A stretch of DNA of 64,000 nt from positions 372,001-436,000 of the forward strand of contig NZ_JFKA01000003.1 of assembly GCF_002115755.1 (NCBI RefSeq), written 5' to 3'. Under the pieces are notes generated by a model that was not told the DNA's origin, made no database searches, and was given only the letters and a program-made list of their open reading frames with translations. The DNA comes from Thalassospira mesophila (GTDB lineage Bacteria > Pseudomonadota > Alphaproteobacteria > Rhodospirillales > Thalassospiraceae). Shown here piece after piece: positions 55,971-63,588 of this stretch (position 1 is the stretch's first letter; every line of letters begins with the position of its first letter). A program made the position numbers and the translations under genes.

Positions 55971-56453
55971 ATGATGGTATTGGTAACGCAACAAGGCGTA
56001 ATTCGTGACTTTTTGAGCCGTTCCGTGGTGCCGAGCCGTCGCGGATACCGAAAGGTTGATGCCAGACGTCACAAAGCCGGGCCAACATTAACAACGCGCC
56101 TGCATTTTGCCAGACCCGGGCGGACAACACTGAAAATTTCAGGGCCGTTGGGCGTGCGAACCATAAGCCCGGCCCGTGCCATGATCCTGCTGGCAGTGTG
56201 TGGGCGGGGCGAGGGCAGGTATATTGATTACCTGTCGATAAGCGAAATTGTGTGGCCGGACCCAGAGAAAATGCCAGACGACTGGGCGGACATTTTGAAA
56301 AGCCATGTATCCGCAATGCGCGGGCTGTTGCGTGCCATAGGCTCGGAACTTTGGATTGAAACAAAGTGGGGCTGGGGACTTGTGTTACGGCGCACGGAAA
56401 CCGCGCAGAATGACAATAACGAGGCCCGAAAGCGCCAATTTGCAACGGTATGA
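55971..56453 (+). CDS. OmpR/PhoB-type winged-helix protein without receiver
   Basis: A 160-residue protein. The C-terminal two thirds fit the OmpR-type winged helix: SPARAMILLAV, LSISEIVWPDPE, ILKSHVSAMRGLLRAIG and the wing ELWIETKWGWGLVLRR. No receiver domain precedes it; the N-terminal 60 residues are basic. Probably a DNA-binding regulator of the element. ATGs at 55971 and 55974 are equally possible. Confidence 0.75.
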   Translation: MMVLVTQQGVIRDFLSRSVVPSRRGYRKVDARRHKAGPTLTTRLHFARPGRTTLKISGPLGVRTISPARAMILLAVCGRGEGRYIDYLSISEIVWPDPEKMPDDWADILKSHVSAMRGLLRAIGSELWIETKWGWGLVLRRTETAQNDNNEARKRQFATV

Positions 56454-56584
56454 AGCATACGCCCGGCTTAAAAATTGGCTGTGCCTAACAATCTGTTATA
56501 GGCCCCTTACCCTGTTTGATCGCGGGGTGGGGTGTGTGGTCGTGGGGGAAACCCTGCTTCACACTGAAAATACAGGCGGATCAA

Positions 56585-56947
56585 ATGACACATTTCCCGG
56601 AAATAACCCCGGACTTTGAAAAGCGAAAGGCCGTTCTTCATATTTTGCGCGGTGCAAATGTTGACGGACCAGTTGGCATTGCAGTTGATGTTTTGTGCTG
56701 CGTTTATGGGCTTGAAAATACCTATTACTTTAATCGGCGTTCCACTCACGCGGTTGTGGTGCGCGGCGCGATTCATAAGGTGCCCGATGCCGTTGATCAG
56801 GCGAACGAAATTTTGCGCCAGCTTGGCCTTGTTGGGCAATATATTGCCTATCCTGGTGCGCGGACAGACCCGCTTAACGGTTTGAATAACCGTCGGCTAT
56901 TGCCGGTTAATGATAACCGCCGGAACGTCATGCGGGGTGCGGTATGA
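56585..56947 (+). CDS. Element protein of unknown function, 120 residues
   Basis: A 120-residue soluble protein, no family recognised. The ATG at 56585 follows AGGCGGA; the frame opens earlier at 56516 without a signal. The stop overlaps the next start by ATGA. Confidence 0.72.
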   Translation: MTHFPEITPDFEKRKAVLHILRGANVDGPVGIAVDVLCCVYGLENTYYFNRRSTHAVVVRGAIHKVPDAVDQANEILRQLGLVGQYIAYPGARTDPLNGLNNRRLLPVNDNRRNVMRGAV

Positions 56948-57354
56948 AAAACGGTTATGATATTTTAAGCGCCGCTGTGCGCGAGGCCGCCAACGATAAC
57001 CTGGGGGCAGAAGAAACGGTAACGCGCATTATCAATGATCTGGATTTTGCCGGTTTGACCATTTTGCGTCGTTATCCCGTGGTGGATTACGCGCAACCTG
57101 TTCAGGTCATTAAGGAAGAGGGCAGCGCAACCTATAGCGCCGTTGCTTGGGCTTATGGGGCGTCAGTAACCGATTTGCGCGGCCGCCCGGGCCATTTGGT
57201 GATGTGGCAGGAAAGCGGGCAAATGCAGGCTGCCTGGTTTGATGGTGAAGGAGCCAACAGCCGCCTGTTGCAATACCGCGTTATCAATGTTCCGCCAGCT
57301 CCGGCTACAGCCTTTGTGGCGCCGTGTGGAGCTTGCCAAAAGGCGGCATCCTGA
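56944..57354 (+). CDS. Element protein of unknown function, 136 residues
   Basis: A 136-residue soluble protein with a central beta-rich part (SATYSAVAWAYGASVTDLRG, MWQESGQMQAAWFDGEG) and a C-terminal CGAC pair. No family recognised. Coupled to the previous gene by ATGA. A GC-rich hairpin follows the stop. Confidence 0.72.
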   Translation: MKNGYDILSAAVREAANDNLGAEETVTRIINDLDFAGLTILRRYPVVDYAQPVQVIKEEGSATYSAVAWAYGASVTDLRGRPGHLVMWQESGQMQAAWFDGEGANSRLLQYRVINVPPAPATAFVAPCGACQKAAS

Positions 57355-57367
57355 AAATTTGACCTGT

Positions 57368-57392
57368 GGTCGCGCGTCTAGCGCGACCCTTG
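57368..57392 (+). terminator. GC-rich hairpin after the 56944 gene
   Basis: Perfect 8-bp stem GGTCGCGC / GCGCGACC with a 5-base loop, followed by CTTGTCT; a weak terminator or RNA end-stabiliser, shortly before the AT-rich insert. Confidence 0.5.
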
Positions 57393-57529
57393 TCTGATTA
57401 TCGGAATTTGGATAGGAGGCAAAACTGCATGGATGCGATGAGTTAGCGCTGATATTGATTGATTATTTTAAGCTTTCAAAGCGTTGGGGGGCGTGACCGA
57501 GGGTGTGTTACGATTTATACTTTTTTGGC

Positions 57530-58147
57530 TTAATTCTTTTTTTTCTGAGTGAGTTTTTTGTATGTCTTTTGTTTTAGGACAGAATCAAGTGTATCATTTA
57601 TTATTTTTATTTCTTCAATAATGTCGGAGAGATTGAATGATGTTTCTCCTAAATCCTCACGGGGATTGTTAAGATATTTTATTTTTAATTTTAAACTTCT
57701 GCTGCTTACCGCTAGTTGTAGTGTTATATCAAGGATTTTTTTCTCTATAGGTGTTGCGGATAGTACTTCGGCGGTAGTTTTTTCTAATTCTGTAGCTAAT
57801 GAATAGCTGATTGCAGCAACCAATTCTTCTTCATCGTCATTTTCTAATATGAATGTGATATCTTCGTGCATTCTGTTGTAATTTTTATTGTAAATGATGT
57901 ATGCTATTTTTGTGTTGTCATCTGTATGCCATTCTCTTTGCATGTTTACAGCGATTAATGCGAAAACTCCACCAAGCAAGCCGAGCGCTCCTGCTAAAAC
58001 CGTCTCCCATTGTAAACTTTTAACAAAAACGTAGAGCTGTCCTCTATAGTCAGACGTCAAACCTGCTGCCTGGTAGCCTGTATAGACGAGGATGGAAATT
58101 AAAGAGATAATGAGTATTAAGAAGAAATAAAGTAAAGCTTTTCTCAT
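57530..58147 (-). CDS. Two-membrane-segment protein with WET block, copy 2
   Basis: A 205-residue protein: first membrane segment (about 4-25), a loop, and a second segment starting with WETVLAGALGLLGG (47-60), then a tail of about 140 residues rich in Lys, Asn, Glu and Ile. The gene is clearly more AT-rich than its neighbours, pointing to recent transfer. The ATG at 58147 has GAGGTG upstream; an in-frame GTG at 58153 has no signal. The tail does not visibly resemble that of copy 1. Function unknown. Confidence 0.8.
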   Translation of the reverse strand: MRKALLYFFLILIISLISILVYTGYQAAGLTSDYRGQLYVFVKSLQWETVLAGALGLLGGVFALIAVNMQREWHTDDNTKIAYIIYNKNYNRMHEDITFILENDDEEELVAAISYSLATELEKTTAEVLSATPIEKKILDITLQLAVSSRSLKLKIKYLNNPREDLGETSFNLSDIIEEIKIINDTLDSVLKQKTYKKLTQKKKN

Positions 58148-58333
58148 TTTCACCTCGGATTTTTTCGGGTTTTTAAATTTATTTTTTTCTGTAAAAATAA
58201 ATTTTATTTTATAGGGAGTGGGTTCTTTTCACATGTATGTTTTTGATTTGCAGTAATTTATAATGCGTTGGCCGTCTTTTTCATGGTTTTCGAGATTTCA
58301 AAGGCGCTTGGCATATGTGGCTGGTGAAGGTGG

Positions 58334-58909
58334 TTAAGGGCCGTTTTTTTCGAGGGCTTTGGTTAGTTCAACGATTGCTTTGTCAAGTTTTTCAACAATT
58401 TCGAACTTCGTGTCAACGCCATTGTTGGCAATTGTTGATATAATTCGTTTAACCGCGAAATATGCTTCATTGGCATCACTGCTAAACACGATAGTTGGTA
58501 TATCTGGCAATTTATCTTGCATGTCTTTTGCCAGTTTTTTCATGTGATCCGATGCGCTTGTGCCAACTTCCTGGCTTCCTACGACGAATATGCTGGGGCC
58601 TCGTTTTGTAATTTGGTCCGTGAAGAATATAATAGAGTGGATAAAACGAATGCTTTCTCTTCGGTAGGATTCAAGGGTGCCGGATGTTGCTCCGCGATAG
58701 GCAATAACACCGCCCGCAAGACCAAGAAAGCCGGCGAAAATTGTTTCCCATTCGTTCTTTTTAAAAATGTAACAAATAGCATTGTCATTACATGTCTCGA
58801 CCGTATTGAACCAAAGGCCGACGGAGAAAATGGCGACGCCAGTTCCAATAATGGTCGCATAAAATATATGGGTTAGCGTTCTTTTTGTTCTCAATTCCTC
58901 CTCCCCCAT
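58334..58909 (-). CDS. Two-membrane-segment protein with WET block, copy 3
   Basis: A 191-residue protein: first membrane segment (about 15-35), a loop with a Cys pair (ETCNDNAICYIF), and a second segment starting with WETIFAGFLGLAGG (54-67), then a tail of about 120 residues with helical ends (IVEKLDKAIVELTKALEK). An ATG at 58909 is used; a TTG at 58918 is possible. The last block (GLAGGVIAYRGAT) is close to copy 1 (GLAGGWLAYMGAM). Function unknown. Confidence 0.8.
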   Translation of the reverse strand: MGEEELRTKRTLTHIFYATIIGTGVAIFSVGLWFNTVETCNDNAICYIFKKNEWETIFAGFLGLAGGVIAYRGATSGTLESYRRESIRFIHSIIFFTDQITKRGPSIFVVGSQEVGTSASDHMKKLAKDMQDKLPDIPTIVFSSDANEAYFAVKRIISTIANNGVDTKFEIVEKLDKAIVELTKALEKNGP

Positions 58910-59054
58910 CCCCTGCAATCAACAACAGTTGGGATCATCGCCGGGAAAATGTCTTGAGGTCAATAGTGCATAGGTTGCAACGGAAATAATTAGTTACTTT
59001 TTTTCAAATGACTGGCGCGTTGATGTTTTTGTTTTCTGTTAAGGAGTATGCGTG

Positions 59055-59819
59055 ATGGAACGTGCCTTGAATGCGACGAATGATAATATTTCGCGTGATG
59101 CCCTGTTTCAGATTGAAACCCGCAATCTCACAGGCGGTTCGGTGCAAACGGTGAATGCGCGGGATTTGCATGGTTATTTGCAGGTCGGAAAGGATTTTTC
59201 GACTTGGATAAAAGACCGTATCGAGCGTTACCGGTTTGTGGAAGGTGAGGATTTCATCAAAGCGGAGAATTTGTGCTCCCCAAATTTGGGGAGCAAAGGG
59301 CGCGGCGGTCATAACAAGACCGATTACCATCTAAGCCTTGATATGGCGAAAGAGGTTTGCATGGTGGACAATAGCGGAAAGGGGCGTATGGCCCGGCGCT
59401 ATTTCATCAATTGCGAACGCCGCCTGAATGAAAGCCCGGCGCGGTATCTGGCGGATATGGAGCGCCAGATTGTGCGCCTGATTGAAGATCGGGTTGAGCA
59501 GACGGTTGCGCTTCGTCTGGCATCAAACGCCCGCGTGGCGGCATTGGAATATGTGTCAGTTCGCGAATTGCTGATGGAACATAACGCCGTGCAAAAGGGG
59601 CGAAGCGGGCTTAATCGCAAGATCGGGGCAAGTATGCGTGCCTGGGCGCTGCAAACCCGGCCGCCGATTTCCGTCCGGCGTTGCCCGCATTCCGGTGTTT
59701 GGCTTTTCCCGCGAGACTTTGCCGATGATTTCATGCGCCGCCACGGACGCGAACTGGTGCACGATCATAATGACCGGCAAACGGGGCGTGGATCGTTGCA
59801 GCTCGTTGTAGCCGGTTAA
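59055..59819 (+). CDS. AntA/AntB-type antirepressor protein
   Basis: A 254-residue phage protein. The N-terminal AntA domain is visible as VNARDLHGYLQVGKDFSTWIKDRI, YRFVEGEDF, DYHLSLDMAKEVCMV and RMARRYFINCERRL. The C-terminal half is basic and helical, with a possible DNA-binding SVRRCPHSGVWLFPRDF region. Antirepressors of this kind bind phage repressors and trigger lytic genes. AAGGAG precedes the start; a GTG three bases upstream is an alternative. Confidence 0.9.
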   Translation: MERALNATNDNISRDALFQIETRNLTGGSVQTVNARDLHGYLQVGKDFSTWIKDRIERYRFVEGEDFIKAENLCSPNLGSKGRGGHNKTDYHLSLDMAKEVCMVDNSGKGRMARRYFINCERRLNESPARYLADMERQIVRLIEDRVEQTVALRLASNARVAALEYVSVRELLMEHNAVQKGRSGLNRKIGASMRAWALQTRPPISVRRCPHSGVWLFPRDFADDFMRRHGRELVHDHNDRQTGRGSLQLVVAG

Positions 59820-59995
59820 GCATGCAAGTTTATCCTTGATAAGCCGATTTAAAGGTTTTGTTTTGTATTAGTGAGGTAAGGAGGCTTCTGACCCTATTGG
59901 GTATAGTTCGGTTGGTGTTTTCTCCTCAGAGAATACTTGGATGGCTTCATTTAAGCTTTTATTTCCAATAGTCGAAATTAGATCATGAAAACTGG

Positions 59996-60544
59996 TTAAC
60001 AATTCAAATTGTGAAAATAGCCACTCAGGGCTGGCTGGGGGGCATGCAAGCGTTCTTCAATATCTCTCCGTAGCTCTTTAATGGAGCGAGCCTGCTTTCT
60101 GAAAGCTATTTTTAAGGCTTCGATCTGGTCGATTTGATGCCCATATAGCATGTCATAATTAAGGAGGTTTTGAATCCTGATTTCTGCATCCGAGATGTTT
60201 TCGTCGAGTATTCTAGAGAAGGCGGCGATTCCATGTAAAACTTTTCTGATATCCTCGCTGCTGTATTCGAAATCTTTGTTTTCTGATTTAGTGGAAATAT
60301 TTTTTCTTGGAAATTGTTTGCAGGCTATTTCCAAATTATATTTTACCGACTTGGTAGTCGCGAGCGCTTGCGTTTGCTGTCTGTGGCGATTGTCTCTAAT
60401 ATCGATCCGACGTTGGGTTAGAAAAAGCAAGACAGCTAATAGGCTGGACAGAAAGCTACCAATCAATGTTGCCCAGCCACTGTCAATAGTGTCAGGAATA
60501 AAATCAGAACGCAGAACTGCATCAAAAATGTCGGTTGCGATCAA
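59996..60544 (-). CDS. Small membrane protein, possible divergent member of the WET group
   Basis: A 182-residue protein with one clear membrane segment (WATLIGSFLSSLLAVLLFL, 24-42) and a helical, charged tail (YSSEDIRKVLHGIAAFSRILDE, then IEALKIAFRKQARSIKEL). The start appears to be TTG at 60544; no ATG is available. W-x-T-x-x-[AG] at the start of the membrane segment recalls the WET block, but the rest differs and a first membrane segment is missing. Function unknown. Confidence 0.65.
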   Translation of the reverse strand: MIATDIFDAVLRSDFIPDTIDSGWATLIGSFLSSLLAVLLFLTQRRIDIRDNRHRQQTQALATTKSVKYNLEIACKQFPRKNISTKSENKDFEYSSEDIRKVLHGIAAFSRILDENISDAEIRIQNLLNYDMLYGHQIDQIEALKIAFRKQARSIKELRRDIEERLHAPQPALSGYFHNLNC

Positions 60545-60612
60545 GCCGAATTACAAGCCTCCGCAAATACTTCCTGTTGTGAGGAGTATGAAGTTTTCGA
60601 GTTTCCAAGTTT

Positions 60613-61302
60613 TCATTTTTTAGGATTCATGTGTTTGAAGTAAATAGATTTATATGAGGATCCATTGTATTCTTTGTCAAAATTAAAAAAGTAAGGATCA
60701 ATGTTTGTGTCAAGTATTTTTAGTTTTTCTGGGTCGAGTATCCCGTTTTTTTTAGCTAGGTTGAGGAAGTTTTCTTTTTCAGAGTCTATGATTTTTTTTA
60801 ATTTTTCTTTTATGTTTCCTATTTCTTCTCTTATTGAATATATTGCTTTTGTAGGGTCTTCTGCTGATTCGTTTTTTAGTATGACGAATGTTCCTTGGGG
60901 GGATTTTATTTCTATTTTTGTGTCGAAGGGTTTTGTTGATTTTGAGTACGGTTTTTCATCGGAGGCTGCTGGTTTATTATTGAATTCAAAATGAGATGAT
61001 TTTTTTCCATGTGATGCTTTCGTTATGTTATCAAGGTTTTGCGTGTTATATGAATGCCATCTATCTATGATGTAATATATATCATGAAGTGCTTCAAACA
61101 TGTCGTGTATCGCAAGAATATCAGATATTTCTGTTTTGTTTGCTCCTTGCCAAGTTCTTTGAAAGACTTTTCGTATTGTTATGTCTTTAAAGTAAACCGG
61201 AAAAATTTTCGTTTTTATTCCGCTAATCTCTTGAAGAAGCTGCCCATCGCGCCTCTCTATTAGAAATGTTGATTGTATGTCAAATTCAAGATTTTCTATC
61301 AT
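60613..61302 (-). CDS. AT-rich gene of unknown function, 229 residues
   Basis: A 229-residue soluble protein, rich in Lys, Ile, Asn and Ser, with codon use very unlike the rest of the window. An N-terminal alpha/beta part (LEFDIQSTFLIERRDGQLLQ) precedes a helical region around HDMFEALHDIYYIIDRWHSYN and a long charged helix (YSIREEIGNIKEKLKKII). No family recognised. GGAG lies before the ATG. It sits beside the possible membrane protein 59996-60544 on the same strand and may form a two-gene cargo unit with it. Confidence 0.68.
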   Translation of the reverse strand: MIENLEFDIQSTFLIERRDGQLLQEISGIKTKIFPVYFKDITIRKVFQRTWQGANKTEISDILAIHDMFEALHDIYYIIDRWHSYNTQNLDNITKASHGKKSSHFEFNNKPAASDEKPYSKSTKPFDTKIEIKSPQGTFVILKNESAEDPTKAIYSIREEIGNIKEKLKKIIDSEKENFLNLAKKNGILDPEKLKILDTNIDPYFFNFDKEYNGSSYKSIYFKHMNPKK

Positions 61303-61711
61303 TGATTTGTGTCTCCATGAAGAGGGGTGAGCCCTGGAATATTATCATTTATTCCTTTTCAGGGTTTGACTGAGGAATAGACCCTGGTGTTTCTACTAAG
61401 AAGCTATAAGCATAGTTCTGGCTTCGGTTCTTGGTAAGCGAATGGCGAGTAATGGATAAGGTTTGGTCGGCGAGGTGCGTATCTGAGATGTGGTTTGAAT
61501 AAAGTGGCTGTGGAAATTCCGCCAACGGTTGCAGTGTGTTGCTTTGTGGATCTGGTTGTCAATTTATAAGTTCGTTTTAAAAGGCGAATATTATTGCAAT
61601 TGACCTGTTTGTCGCTGATGGGATTGGGTGTGTCCTCGGCCGCGCCGGAGGGATGGTTTGATGTGATGATGCGTTTGTTGATCTTTGAGTGTGCGTTTTG
61701 AGGTGATTGTT
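61303..61711. other. Intergenic region, 409 bp
   Basis: A stretch of mixed composition between the AT-rich minus-strand gene and the rightward T5orf172 gene. I see imperfect CCCTGG/CCAGGG-type repeats around 61330-61400 but no RNA gene, clear promoter or supported ORF. Confidence 0.4.
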
Positions 61712-62194
61712 ATGCCCGTATTTGCAAGCGAAAATGTTCTGTACAAAGGCAACGCATTAGCGCTCTCGCGTGAAGTTGCTCCCAAAGTTGACAAGCATTA
61801 TAGCGGCTATGTGTATGTCGTTAAAATGTCGGCGCGGCTTGTCAAAATAGGTCGTAGTGCCGACCCTGTCGAGCGGATGAAAAGTATTAATCGTTCGGTC
61901 GCTGGCGCGCCAAATTTATCGCCAAGAATGCTTTATTTATCGCCAGCCTGCTTTAATTACAAAGAAGTCGAGGCGTGTTTGTTGTCAGATTTCGCGCAAT
62001 ACCAGACAGCGGGTGAGTATTTTAACGTTCCAGTTTCAGTCGTGGTTTCGGCATTGAATGATTTTGAGTTGGCGATTGGTCGGACACCTGAAGAGCAACG
62101 GCAGTTTGATTTGGACCGAAAGCAAGCAACGCAAGATATCTATGGTCTTTTCAACGCCTTGAGCGGGCGGAAGGTCGTCCCGCCCGAGGTGTAG
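61712..62194 (+). CDS. T5orf172 / GIY-YIG-like phage protein
   Basis: A 160-residue protein. YSGYVYVVKMSARLVKIGRSADPVERMKSIN and the later KEVEACLLSDFAQYQTAGEYFNV follow the T5orf172/MUG113 pattern, a GIY-YIG-like fold often joined to Bro-N or KilA-N domains in phages; the GIY tyrosines appear as YVYVVK, and a conserved Glu (EYF) is present. Nuclease activity is possible but unproven. The ATG at 61712 follows GAGGTGA; a TTG at 61685 is less likely. Confidence 0.75.
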   Translation: MPVFASENVLYKGNALALSREVAPKVDKHYSGYVYVVKMSARLVKIGRSADPVERMKSINRSVAGAPNLSPRMLYLSPACFNYKEVEACLLSDFAQYQTAGEYFNVPVSVVVSALNDFELAIGRTPEEQRQFDLDRKQATQDIYGLFNALSGRKVVPPEV

Positions 62195-62196
62195 TC

Positions 62197-62502
62197 GTGG
62201 ATCTTGAGTTGACGGTAGGCGATGGCGGGCGTATGGTTTGGCCTATCAACGGGATAAATCCGTTGTGGGGGCGTCGAAACCCTCGTATCGAGACGGCCAG
62301 CCGTCACGTCAGTTACGGCTATTTTTGCGCCCGGATTCCGGGTGCAGCTTCTCGCTTAGGGCGGGAGGGCGGTGAATATAAGACCCGAAAGGGGAATAAA
62401 CCCGCCTGCCTCTCGACAGGTTTCGAACCTCCCGCCACCAGCGCGGTCGTCGAAAGCCGTTTTGGTGGTGTTGTGAAACGCTATCGAGAGGGCTTGTTAT
62501 GA
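62197..62502 (+). CDS. Possible 101-residue protein over a structured RNA stretch
   Basis: A GTG-started frame of 101 codons with GAGGTG upstream. Its stop overlaps the KilA-N start by ATGA. The translation (SYGYFCARIPGAASRLGREG, later TGFEPPATSAVVESRFGG) is Arg/Gly/Ser-rich and shows no known domain. The DNA holds several stable inverted repeats, so conservation here could be at RNA rather than protein level. Confidence 0.45.
   Translation: MDLELTVGDGGRMVWPINGINPLWGRRNPRIETASRHVSYGYFCARIPGAASRLGREGGEYKTRKGNKPACLSTGFEPPATSAVVESRFGGVVKRYREGLL
62299..62436 (+). ncRNA. Candidate structured RNA before KilA-N
   Basis: Three nested or consecutive stems: AGCCGT/ACGGCT at 62299-62320 followed by ATTTTT (terminator-like); GCGCCCGG/CCGGGTGC at 62327-62345 with a 3-base loop; and a long-range 9-bp pair GGCGGGAGG (62360-62368) with CCTCCCGCC (62428-62436), enclosing CCTG...CAGG. 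This could be an attenuator or leader controlling the KilA-N gene. No family recognised. Confidence 0.4.
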
Positions 62503-63236
62503 TCGCACAGCTTATTCCTCATGCCATTAATGATTCCGTTATCAACCAGCGCGCAAGTGACGGGTATGTCCATGCGACTGCCATGTGCCGCGTGGTTGGT
62601 AAGCAGTTTAATGACTATCGCCGTTTGGTGGCGACCCACGAGTTTCTTGACGAGTTAGCCTTAGAAACGGGGATTCCCGTTTCTAAGCTGATTGCGCCAA
62701 TTAAGGGGCGTGGAGATCGTATTGAACAGGGTACTTGGGTTCACCCCAAATTAGCCATCCATCTTGCGCAATGGCTGTCGCCCCGGTTCGCCGTGCAGGT
62801 GACGAACTGGGTTTATGACTGGATGACCGGGCAAAAGCCCGTTCCTGCCCCGCACCCCGATGCGGTAAGCAGCTTTCATTTTTCCAATGATCAGATTGCG
62901 GCCTTGCGGGCCGATATTGTGCGCGATGTGACGCGGGATTTGGCAGGGCGGATGCCGCCTGCCGGGATGGATATGCCGCGCCTGAATGCGGGTCATGCTT
63001 TGTTTGCCATCGCGGGCAAGCGGGTGATTGTTGATACCAGCGAAAGCAACCCGGCGCGGGGTGAGCGGGCGGTTGTGGTGCGCTGTGAGGATGGCCGTAC
63101 CCCGGAACTGGTGACGATCCTTGGTGATCCGCCGGTGCCGACATGGTTTGACCGCTGCAAGATTTATGATTCAGGCGTGCGTTATCATATTCCGGTCGGG
63201 GTGGTGATTGGCCGTGTTGTTTGGGAGGGTGTTTAA
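62499..63236 (+). CDS. KilA-N domain protein
   Basis: A 245-residue phage DNA-binding protein. The KilA-N domain spans about 10-110: NQRASDGYVHATAMCRVVGKQFNDYRR, EQGTWVHPKLAIHLAQWLSPRFAVQVTNWVYDW are the hallmark blocks. The C-terminal half is of unknown fold. KilA-N proteins often act as antirepressors or replication-linked regulators. GAGAGGG precedes the ATG. With the AntA protein it gives two antirepressor-type genes in one early region. Confidence 0.92.
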   Translation: MIAQLIPHAINDSVINQRASDGYVHATAMCRVVGKQFNDYRRLVATHEFLDELALETGIPVSKLIAPIKGRGDRIEQGTWVHPKLAIHLAQWLSPRFAVQVTNWVYDWMTGQKPVPAPHPDAVSSFHFSNDQIAALRADIVRDVTRDLAGRMPPAGMDMPRLNAGHALFAIAGKRVIVDTSESNPARGERAVVVRCEDGRTPELVTILGDPPVPTWFDRCKIYDSGVRYHIPVGVVIGRVVWEGV

Positions 63237-63237
63237 A

Positions 63238-63588
63238 ATGAAACATTCAGGCCCACAAAAACGCGCCAGCGCATCGGCTGCATCGCAGGCACCCAACGCT
63301 TTATCACTGCCAGACAATATTGCCGGGATCGAGGCGGTTTATCGGGCGCTTTGCCGGATTGGTGACTGTGACAGTGACGGCCATTTGCTGGAATGGCGCG
63401 AGGCCCAGCTTCGCGCCATCCGGGCCAGTCAGGTTTCGGACCTGATTGTTAAATTACAATGCCTGGCTGAATTAACGGGCGGCGCAGATGGACTGACCGC
63501 CAAAGGCACGTCCCTTGCCCATGAATGGGTGCAATCCTTGTTGCGGGACGCGGTTTATTTGGCCGGTGTTTCGGAGGGGGCGGAATGA
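63238..63588 (+). CDS. Element protein of unknown function, 116 residues
   Basis: A 116-residue soluble protein with a central helical part (GIEAVYRALCRIGDCDSDGHLLEWREAQ, read as two helices). No family recognised. GGAGGG precedes the ATG, which lies one base after the KilA-N stop. Its 3' end overlaps the convergent membrane protein gene by 34 bp. Confidence 0.7.
   Translation: MKHSGPQKRASASAASQAPNALSLPDNIAGIEAVYRALCRIGDCDSDGHLLEWREAQLRAIRASQVSDLIVKLQCLAELTGGADGLTAKGTSLAHEWVQSLLRDAVYLAGVSEGAE

Noticed and set aside
60701..61263. Plus-strand frames opposite the AT-rich 60613-61302 gene
   Set aside because: Phe/Ser/Leu-rich translations are typical shadows of Lys/Asn/Glu-rich genes; the minus-strand frame is longer and has a ribosome site.
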